This document shows, one piece after another, positions 42,140 to 47,749 of a stretch of 47,749 nucleotides of DNA. Below the pieces are notes generated by a model. That model was not told where the DNA came from. It was given only the letters and a program-made list of their open reading frames with translations, and made no database searches. Positions within the stretch are counted from its first letter, which is position 1. Each line of letters begins with the position of its first letter. Location: positions 1-47,749 of the forward strand of contig JALAGS010000187.1 in the NCBI GenBank assembly GCA_022712315.1, in the 5' to 3' direction. The stretch comes from Sphingobacterium sp. (GTDB lineage: Bacteria; Bacteroidota; Bacteroidia; Sphingobacteriales; Sphingobacteriaceae). The translations under genes and the position numbers were made by a program.

Positions 42140-44854
42140 TCATATCCATTGTATGGTTAGTATATCCCCATTTCTAAGTAGGAGCTGGTCTTTAAAATTA
42201 ACAAAGACACGTCCATTGGTACGTTTCAATCCAGCCAATTCTATCGACCTGTCATTTTGTTTCGCAACAAGATGCTTTTTATCAAGCGATAGGTCATCCG
42301 CGTCGCCTATATGAAATTCATGGAGTATCAATTGACCATATTTTAAGATCAATGTACAACGACATTCACCCGTACTTTTTCGCTTTTGTGAATAAGTCCC
42401 CCATCCTTTTGCTACCGTGAAGGGAGCCCTGAAATCTGCAGCTCTCACTTTAGGTGTAAAGCCAATCTGTCCCTTTGGTCCATGGTAACTGAAACCACAG
42501 GCATTGATGAATGTGCCATAGCTTGCCATAGCGCGCGCATAATGATCACTGCATTCGATCTCATTAAAAGGATTTCTCCGCGCTGCATGGTGACGGTCAT
42601 GGATCATCCTTGTCAATACTAAACTTTCATCGACCATACCTTCTGCCATCATGTGTGCGGCGACCTGATGTTCAAATCCACTCATGCATTCATGAAAATA
42701 ACCCAGTTGCCAGGTTGTATGATCACCATAAGCCTGCTCTTCATTCTTCGGATTGGTATTCATTACCATTCCTCCCTCCCCCGCCAAAGCATAAGGCCTT
42801 CCGCCAAGATGTGTTTTTATATAAGGCCCTACATCCGTAGTGAAATTATACTTCCAGAGGGCTTTCAAAGCAGACACAACCTTCTCCTGGCTATTGATCC
42901 GTGGCATATCTACCTGCGCACACCAAGCTTGACCATAAACCTGATCAATATGGCAGGTATTGTAAGAACCCAACTTCTTTCGGCCCTGTAGCATATCGGG
43001 ACGGTGAATATAATATTCCCCGTTAAAGAGCTTGGTATCCATATTTTCAGATCCTTTTCTAACATAGTCCAGACACAGTTGCTGAAATTTTTTGTCACCC
43101 ACTTCCGCCGCCATCAATGCTGCGGCCTGTATGGCCGCCAGACACAAACCAACAATCCAGGCAATTTCACCTTCCCAGACCGCATCCAGTGTATTTTCCA
43201 TTGGCGTATCCGTCATACCATCGTTGTTTTTGTCCTGATCAAGTACAAACTGAATTGCCTTCTTAAGCTTAGGCCAGTTTCTTTCAAGGAATGCATGATC
43301 ACTACTCATCTGATGATCGCGATAGAATCGCAGAATAACGCCCGCCTGCCCATCGATCGCAGGTCTTTTTTCATATTCAGCCCGAAAGATGATGGCACCG
43401 GTATCAGGTTGAAAGCCGATCCCAAGATCCGTCACTTCACGTAAATTACGTTCAAGATCTGGAAAAATCCTGCCCATAGACTGCCCGTATTGCCAAACAT
43501 GGGTACAGGTACCGCCACATGCTCCGACGCCTTCCCAAGCCCAGAATCTTCCCGAAGCAAAACGCATTGTATTTGCCGTAGCTAGCGTTCCTATATTGAC
43601 AAAAGTGCGGTCCATAAACCAGCTGGGCAATGTCGTATCATTCCAGGTCTCCTGCCATAACATGGTTTCTTTATCAAGCTTTTCACGGTTAATCAGATAA
43701 TAATTGATCACAGCTGCAGCGTCGCTAAATTTGGCACCATACCAATAACCCGATTGCGCATCCTTTAGATGTTGTCTCAGTTTAGGATGCGGATTGTTAA
43801 AATGCCAAGAGATCGCATAAGAAATCTGACTTACCTCTTTTGGTTTGATTGTGCGTTGTACCGTAAAGGCACCGACCTGCATATTCGAAAAATCGATTAC
43901 GGAATCACTTCTGTCTATTTTAATCGCTAGTGGTTTAACGGGCCATTCCTGTAATCGCGTCGTAGGCTGCGCCTGCAAGTCCATGCAAGCAAAAGCCATC
44001 GTTCCATAATCGCCAGCTTGCATGGCTTGATCTGGAACCTGATCACAGCTGTAAAGTAATACCTGATTACCGGCATATTCAGCGACCTGAGAACGCTTCT
44101 TAACAGCATCAAACTCCTTCCGCCCTTTATGCACACCATTTTCCATCCAGCCCGTCACAGTCACATCGATTGCCTCGCTATCTTTATTGTGCAATTCGAT
44201 ATGTATGGTTGTAAGCGGCAACGAAGAGTTATCCTGATCCAAAGGAATAAATGGCGAATAGGCGATCAACACAACATCCAATGGAAAGTCGGCACTGCTA
44301 TAGGTAACCCTGCAGGTAGGATAAGTTGCTTCAAATACGATCTCATCCCAGTGGTTTTCCCGAAGTTCTTTAATAACTTCCTTTCCATTGACCAAGGTCG
44401 AAACCGCAAAACCCTGCTCCATGGTTCGCAGATTGTCTGCAATAGCCGGCTCGATATAAGCCGATCCGTCCCTCGGGCGCACGGTGATCAATTCCTTCCC
44501 ATTATTCCACAGTACATTTTTAGGCTCGATCCCCTCACATTCACCATCATAAGCCGTATTGAATATCTGCCACAACCACAACCGACCATCACCACCCATA
44601 TACACAGTGCCTGTGTGTAAGCCGCCTACAGGCATTCCAATATACCGCAGTTCATTTTTACTTTTTCGATAGACAATCTTCTCTCCTTTTTCATACAGCG
44701 AGTCAAGCCATCGCCTACTGATGCCTTTATCCTCCGGAATATTATGTATCGGTTTATCCCAAGCAAATACAGTCATTGACCATACAGGAAATTTATTAAC
44801 CATTACACCGAGGCCAATTAAACTGGCTTTCTTAAAAAAATTCCTTCTATCCAT
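42140..44854 (-). CDS. GH116-like glycoside hydrolase, Tat-exported
   Basis: About 904 residues from the ATG at 44854. The N-terminus MDRRNFFKKASLIGLGVM is a twin-arginine signal; in-frame ATGs at 44875 and 44962 would bury it. The N-terminal beta domain begins IGMPVGGLHTGTVYMGGDGRLWLWQIFN, as in the glucosylceramidase/GH116 N-domain. The C-terminal (alpha/alpha)6 barrel has CGGTCTHVWQYGQSMGRIFPDLERNLRE and NDGMTDTPMENTLDAVW, whose Asp corresponds to the GH116 acid/base. The nucleophile region (AEYEKRPAIDGQAGVILRFYRD) deviates from NTYDVHFY-type sequences of GBA2, so specificity, or even activity, is uncertain. The family includes beta-glucosidases and beta-xylosidases. Its neighbours give no pathway. 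Confidence 0.75.
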   Translation of the reverse strand: MDRRNFFKKASLIGLGVMVNKFPVWSMTVFAWDKPIHNIPEDKGISRRWLDSLYEKGEKIVYRKSKNELRYIGMPVGGLHTGTVYMGGDGRLWLWQIFNTAYDGECEGIEPKNVLWNNGKELITVRPRDGSAYIEPAIADNLRTMEQGFAVSTLVNGKEVIKELRENHWDEIVFEATYPTCRVTYSSADFPLDVVLIAYSPFIPLDQDNSSLPLTTIHIELHNKDSEAIDVTVTGWMENGVHKGRKEFDAVKKRSQVAEYAGNQVLLYSCDQVPDQAMQAGDYGTMAFACMDLQAQPTTRLQEWPVKPLAIKIDRSDSVIDFSNMQVGAFTVQRTIKPKEVSQISYAISWHFNNPHPKLRQHLKDAQSGYWYGAKFSDAAAVINYYLINREKLDKETMLWQETWNDTTLPSWFMDRTFVNIGTLATANTMRFASGRFWAWEGVGACGGTCTHVWQYGQSMGRIFPDLERNLREVTDLGIGFQPDTGAIIFRAEYEKRPAIDGQAGVILRFYRDHQMSSDHAFLERNWPKLKKAIQFVLDQDKNNDGMTDTPMENTLDAVWEGEIAWIVGLCLAAIQAAALMAAEVGDKKFQQLCLDYVRKGSENMDTKLFNGEYYIHRPDMLQGRKKLGSYNTCHIDQVYGQAWCAQVDMPRINSQEKVVSALKALWKYNFTTDVGPYIKTHLGGRPYALAGEGGMVMNTNPKNEEQAYGDHTTWQLGYFHECMSGFEHQVAAHMMAEGMVDESLVLTRMIHDRHHAARRNPFNEIECSDHYARAMASYGTFINACGFSYHGPKGQIGFTPKVRAADFRAPFTVAKGWGTYSQKRKSTGECRCTLILKYGQLILHEFHIGDADDLSLDKKHLVAKQNDRSIELAGLKRTNGRVFVNFKDQLLLRNGDILTIQWI

Positions 44855-44980
44855 TCGTTTATAATTTATTGCCATCCGGAATTCAGCCGAAGGAAATATT
44901 GGTTTGTCCACGCAAGATATTGAAATATCCTCTATATCCAGCAATAAACGCACAAACAACAAATGGTGAAATCAAGAAAA

Positions 44981-45017
44981 AGTTAAAGCCGCCTGATGTA
45001 GCAAAATCAGAGCGGCT
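44981..45017 (-). terminator. Terminator of the beta-barrel gene
   Basis: On the minus strand AGCCGC (plus CTGAT) pairs with GCGGCT around a loop (44987-45017), followed by TTAACTTTTTC. It lies about 55 bp after the stop at 45072. Confidence 0.7.
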
Positions 45018-45071
45018 CAGCTTACAGCACAGGAAAGTCTGTAAAGGTTACCTACCAGTGAATCTATTCGC

Positions 45072-45662
45072 TTAAAACAAACGCACTTTAAATCCCAGTT
45101 GATACTGGTCAATATGTGCATCCCAGTTGTCTACGATCTTATTATTCTTTTTGAATTGACGATATCTAAAATACAGCCCCCCAAGGTCTATTCCCAATGC
45201 GTAACCTATACGTGTGCGACTGTTGAACGCCGGTGTCCCATCATTGAGTTTATAGGCATCGTCGTTAAGCAACAGATTAAAGTCCAGGCCACCCAAGACC
45301 GAAAATTTTCCTGTAAAATTAATTTTAAGGTATACCGGTGTATTGAGATATTTCAGCGAGCGGGTTCCCTTGGACAAGCCTCCGGAAAGGGAAGCTGTAT
45401 TGTCATTAACACGTATTCGGGTCAAATTGTAAGTAGGTTCAACTTGGATATCCATTTTACTATTGAGTGGAAAAATCAGATCTCCCCCTAATTGATATCC
45501 CACTCTATTGCCACCGAATGCATTGCCATTGGCGCGCGAAATATTACCACCAACCCGAAGTCCAACCCCCATTTGTCCGTAACATACGGACTTGAAACCA
45601 AACAGTCCCATTATTAAAAAGCAAATTAACTTTGCACAGTGCATCAGTTTTAATCGATCCAT
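45072..45662 (-). CDS. PorT-type outer-membrane beta-barrel protein, predicted LytTR target
   Basis: A 196-residue protein with a signal peptide (MDRLKLMHCAKLICFLIMGLFGFKSVCYGQ) and an eight-strand-type barrel (GVGLRVGGNISRANG, YQLGGDLIFPLNSKMDIQVEPTYNLT, VYLKINFTGKFSVLGGLDFNLLL, YQLGFKVRLF). It is of the PorT/OMP_b-brl family. An in-frame ATG at 45752 exists, but the predicted start point is near 45751. The ATG at 45662 is therefore the sensible start, with a leader of about 90 nt. Role unknown. Its promoter P2 has the same arrangement as that of the LytTR kinase/regulator operon 12 kb away. Confidence 0.8.
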   Translation of the reverse strand: MDRLKLMHCAKLICFLIMGLFGFKSVCYGQMGVGLRVGGNISRANGNAFGGNRVGYQLGGDLIFPLNSKMDIQVEPTYNLTRIRVNDNTASLSGGLSKGTRSLKYLNTPVYLKINFTGKFSVLGGLDFNLLLNDDAYKLNDGTPAFNSRTRIGYALGIDLGGLYFRYRQFKKNNKIVDNWDAHIDQYQLGFKVRLF

Positions 45663-45757
45663 CTTATGGAAGCACAGCTGTGGACGGTGGTTCTCCCGAT
45701 AACTATACACTAAAAAATGATCTGCTTGCTGAAGTAAGTTTGTGTAATCCATTTAAA

Positions 45758-45824
45758 CAAAGCTAAAATTCCTCGAAAAATAGATTTAACAAATTATACA
45801 AAAGAGTCCATTTTTTATACCAAA
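45758..45824 (-). promoter_or_regulatory. Promoter P2: distant copy of the LytTR-type element
   Basis: On the minus strand TTTGGTATAA, 11 bp, TTTTGTATAA, 28 bp, TAGCTTTG (reverse of 45758-45765). The 31 bp at 45794-45824 share 26 bases with 33088-33118. There is no TTG at the -33 distance. Its distance to the -7 element is the same to the base as in P1 and P3. Confidence 0.8.
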
Positions 45825-45835
45825 TGCCCCTTCAA

Positions 45836-45866
45836 CAAAAAAGCCAGGTAATCTTACCTAGCCTTT
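45836..45866 (-). terminator. Terminator of the DsbD-alpha-like gene
   Basis: On the minus strand AAGGCTAGGTAA pairs (with two G-U pairs) with TTACCTGGCTTT, followed by further Ts. It separates the DsbD-alpha gene from promoter P2. Confidence 0.8.
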
Positions 45867-45943
45867 ATCCTTAATTTTTTCCTTTTTCTATCAATTATCC
45901 TCAGCGCCAAATCGCTTGAGATGCTTAATTGCTATTCCCTAAA

Positions 45944-46393
45944 CTATTTAATCGTTACAGCAAAGGCATATTCATCTGGAGGAAGACATTGTGAAGCATC
46001 ACAAGCTTGCCATTCCACGGTACCTTTTACTGTTGCGGTTCCTTTAGTGAGCGAGACCTTTTGCTGAAAGATCACTTCATTTGTGAAGTAGCCAACATCC
46101 ATTTTGAAAACCTCTTCGTGTTTGATCTTTGGTTTTGGTTCAGCAGTCTTACCTACCAAAGCATAATCAGCGGCCTTAGCAAAACTGAAAGAAGTTGGAA
46201 TTGGCCCGCCATCTTTTACATTTTGAGAATAAATGTGCCAACCATCTTGAATAGTTGCCTTTACATAGACCATCGCTTCTTTGTTGTTTAGTTTTTTACT
46301 GGCTACAGTCCATTTAACAGGTTTATGAATCTGAGCAAATGCGCCCGTAACGGCAAACATAACCATCGTCACTAAAAATAAAATCTTTTTCAT
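45944..46393 (-). CDS. Free-standing DsbD N-terminal (DsbD-alpha) domain protein
   Basis: A 149-residue periplasmic protein with a signal peptide (1-20, AFAQ). It consists only of the immunoglobulin-like DsbD-alpha domain. The redox pair is Cys131 and Cys136 in EWQACDASQCLPPDEYAF, a CxxxxC arrangement followed by the family's PP. In full-length DsbD this domain carries electrons from the membrane domain to DsbC, CcmG and other partners. Here the membrane and thioredoxin domains are missing, so it must pair with a separate CcdA/DsbD elsewhere or use another donor. It stands alone with its own terminator. Confidence 0.85.
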   Translation of the reverse strand: MKKILFLVTMVMFAVTGAFAQIHKPVKWTVASKKLNNKEAMVYVKATIQDGWHIYSQNVKDGGPIPTSFSFAKAADYALVGKTAEPKPKIKHEEVFKMDVGYFTNEVIFQQKVSLTKGTATVKGTVEWQACDASQCLPPDEYAFAVTIK

Positions 46394-46837
46394 GTTTGTA
46401 TCAATTTTTCAGTTTATTGTTTCATTGGCAGTATATTTCATACAGCATTCTCCTACAAAAGGTCCTGCACAACTACTTACAACAATATTCGCTATAAACA
46501 GAACAAATCACAACATCATCATTACAAAACAATAAATTTTATTAAAAATAGCTCATAAAACCATATTTTTTCCAATTTAAGGCAATCTGTTATTTCAATT
46601 CCAGTAATATATTCAAAAATCCAGCTATTCAACTAAAACAAAGGAGCTTGCCAAATACAGTTGCTCAAATTCTCGGTGGATACTTTCCCACTACTCCAAT
46701 CAATAAGGCTATTTCGTTTGCACTGGGCTATAAATCGAAACAGCATCCATAGTGTCTACATCTTCAAAAAAACAAAAAAATAGTAAAACCATCTTCAGGG
46801 AAATATTGTTATTCAATAAACATATATATTCATTGCT
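46394..46837. other. Intergenic region with a possible transposase remnant
   Basis: No intact gene. The first part is plain AT-rich DNA upstream of the DsbD-alpha gene. The later part contains an open stretch ending at 46752 that looks like the decayed end of a transposase. It must also contain the promoter of the lmo0937-like gene; no clear element is seen. Confidence 0.5.
46630..46752 (+). pseudogene. Possible decayed end of an IS66-type transposase
   Basis: A plus-strand frame without any start codon ends in TAG at 46750-46752. Its last part reads RSLPNTVAQILGGYFPTT, then PINKAISFALGYKSK. The P(T/S)(T/S)PI-x-KAI-x-(Y/F)-x-L arrangement recalls the IS66 transposase region PKSPIGKAIxYxL, which precedes the WxxL motif. 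No inverted repeats or neighbouring IS genes were found. This is a weak resemblance. Confidence 0.3.
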
Positions 46838-46990
46838 ATGGGAAATCTATTGTATACTATCGCTGTTATTTTGGTCCTGATATGGGCAATCAGTTTTTTT
46901 GGTGGCTTTGTCAGTGGCGGGATAATTCATATTCTTTTGGTAATTGCTATTATCGCTGTACTTTTACGCGTAATAAAAGGGAATGCGTGA
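46838..46990 (+). CDS. lmo0937-family small membrane protein
   Basis: A 50-residue protein with two transmembrane helices (residues 4-20 and 29-44) around an FFGGFVSGG turn, ending RVIKGNA. It starts MGNLLYTIAVILVLIWAI, the hallmark of the lmo0937/DUF5670 family. These very short hydrophobic proteins occur in many Bacteroidota and Firmicutes, often near stress genes. Function unknown. A strong terminator follows at 47022-47055. Confidence 0.85.
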   Translation: MGNLLYTIAVILVLIWAISFFGGFVSGGIIHILLVIAIIAVLLRVIKGNA

Positions 46991-47021
46991 CGATTTATGG
47001 TAACGAAAGTTTATTCTATAT

Positions 47022-47055
47022 AAAAGCTCCTCTGCTTCGAAACAGAGGAGCTTTT
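47022..47055. terminator. Bidirectional terminator
   Basis: AAAAGCTCCTCTG (47022-47034) and CAGAGGAGCTTTT (47043-47055) form a perfect 13-bp stem with an 8-base loop. GTTTTC follows on the plus strand and a T-run is present on the minus strand, so it can serve both convergent genes. Confidence 0.9.
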
Positions 47056-47077
47056 GTTTTCTGCCATTTCTTACGCG

Positions 47078-47584
47078 CTAGATATTCAGATCTCCTTCTT
47101 TACCTATGTCCTCAGTCTCCCCTGTTACAGTAGCTTTTAGTAGCTTAAACAGATTAACGATCATATTGGAGTTTGAATCCCAATAATGTGCATCTTTAGG
47201 CGTCACCTGTAGCAACCTAATATTAGGATCCTCTTTACCTTTTGCAAACCACCCCTCCATCATTTTGTTCCAATAGCGATCTATCCGTTCCTGATCCCGC
47301 GAAAGGCTCGCCGTACCATTAATACTCAAAAACGTGTAATGTTTTGGGTCTGCATAAAATAAGGAAACTCTTGGATCCTGTGAAATATTTTTAAAAGTCT
47401 CACTTTCAGCCGAACAGATATACCATATATTCCCCTCTTCATCCACCTCCTGTCTGCTCATCGGCACACCGTGTGGATAATCATAATCTACTGGAAAGGA
47501 ACAGATCGTCCCTATATCAATTTGATCAACAATTACTTTTAGCTTTTCTAGCGCTTCTTTATTACTTAAATTATTCTCTGCCAT
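47078..47584 (-). CDS. Pyridoxamine 5'-phosphate oxidase-fold protein (general stress protein 26-like)
   Basis: A 168-residue cytoplasmic protein of the split-barrel flavin-binding fold. It has GTICSFPVDYDYPHGVPMSRQEVDEEGNIWYICSAESETFKNISQDPRVSLFYADPKHYTFLSINGTASLSRDQERIDRYW, matching the general stress protein 26 group. WFAKGKEDPNIRLLQVTPKDAHYWDS is the usual C-terminal part. Members bind FMN or FAD; the reaction is unknown. It is not a true PdxH, being shorter and lacking the C-terminal PdxH motif. An AT-rich perfect palindrome lies about 130 bp upstream. Confidence 0.85.
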   Translation of the reverse strand: MAENNLSNKEALEKLKVIVDQIDIGTICSFPVDYDYPHGVPMSRQEVDEEGNIWYICSAESETFKNISQDPRVSLFYADPKHYTFLSINGTASLSRDQERIDRYWNKMMEGWFAKGKEDPNIRLLQVTPKDAHYWDSNSNMIVNLFKLLKATVTGETEDIGKEGDLNI

Positions 47585-47713
47585 AATATGTAGTTTATGA
47601 ATGAACAGTATCCTATCACAAATCGTTTATTTTTTTAATAAATTCAAGCAACTGCGGTGAACAATGGGAAAAATACGGCTACAAAAAATTAAATTAAGTA
47701 ATTTTACGCCCTT

Positions 47714-47738
47714 AAAATACTAATAATATTAGTATTTT
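47714..47738. promoter_or_regulatory. AT-rich perfect palindrome at the window end
   Basis: AAAATACTAAT (47714-47724) and ATTAGTATTTT (47728-47738) are exact inverted repeats around AAT. The core TACTAAT...ATTAGTA resembles operators of HxlR/MarR-type repressors. The partner gene is outside the window. Confidence 0.45.
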
Positions 47739-47749
47739 TACAACCAAAA

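Noticed and set aside
44129..44620. A 163-codon plus-strand frame inside the GH116-like gene
   Set aside because: It is a shadow of a well-supported gene, with odd composition and no family resemblance.

Overview
The window is chromosomal DNA of a Bacteroidota bacterium, most likely Sphingobacteriaceae and probably Sphingobacterium. The evidence is a SusC/SusD pair, a hybrid two-component regulator, many Sec lipoproteins with Bacteroidota-type lipoboxes, AT-rich intergenic DNA, and promoters of the TAnnTTTG (-7) type. I see no rRNA, tRNA, CRISPR array or intact mobile element.

Layout. 1-8.7 kb: a mix of housekeeping and accessory genes: a Yip1-like membrane protein, a secreted alpha/beta hydrolase, a lipoprotein that looks like a cholesterol-dependent cytolysin without its membrane-binding domain, a pentapeptide-repeat protein, a DUF3472-like secreted protein, a MutS-like ATPase and a Crp-type regulator. 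8.9-9.6 kb: an Hsp31/DJ-1-like protein behind a textbook CRP operator. 9.7-29.6 kb: a polysaccharide utilisation locus (PUL). SusC, SusD, a DUF3823 lipoprotein, a two-domain GH43 and a GH2 are all read leftwards. A one-protein hybrid sensor/regulator lies upstream, followed by a GH20 hexosaminidase and a PIG-L deacetylase/amidotransferase-like protein.

29.7-34.2 kb: a TauE/SafE permease, a small HMA-fold-like protein, a LytTR response regulator with its histidine kinase, and an outer-membrane protein. 34.3-37.3 kb: a small membrane protein and LigD. 37.5-40.6 kb: an AraC regulator followed by two short-chain dehydrogenases and an NTF2-like lipoprotein. 40.7-47.6 kb: a COG0523 zinc-type GTPase with a Zur-like operator over its promoter, a Tat-exported GH116-like enzyme, a beta-barrel protein, a free-standing DsbD-alpha domain, a tiny lmo0937-like membrane protein and a PPOX-fold stress protein.

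The most striking signal is a promoter design found three times: two GTATAA-centred direct repeats exactly 21 bp apart, then exactly 28 bp, then TAnnTTTG. It precedes the LytTR kinase/regulator operon, the adjacent small HMA-like gene, and a beta-barrel gene 12 kb away. The 10-N11-10 direct-repeat geometry matches known LytTR sites such as those of YpdB. This predicts an autoregulated LytTR regulon linking an uncharacterised small protein and an outer-membrane protein. The cytolysin-like lipoprotein is the second most interesting item.
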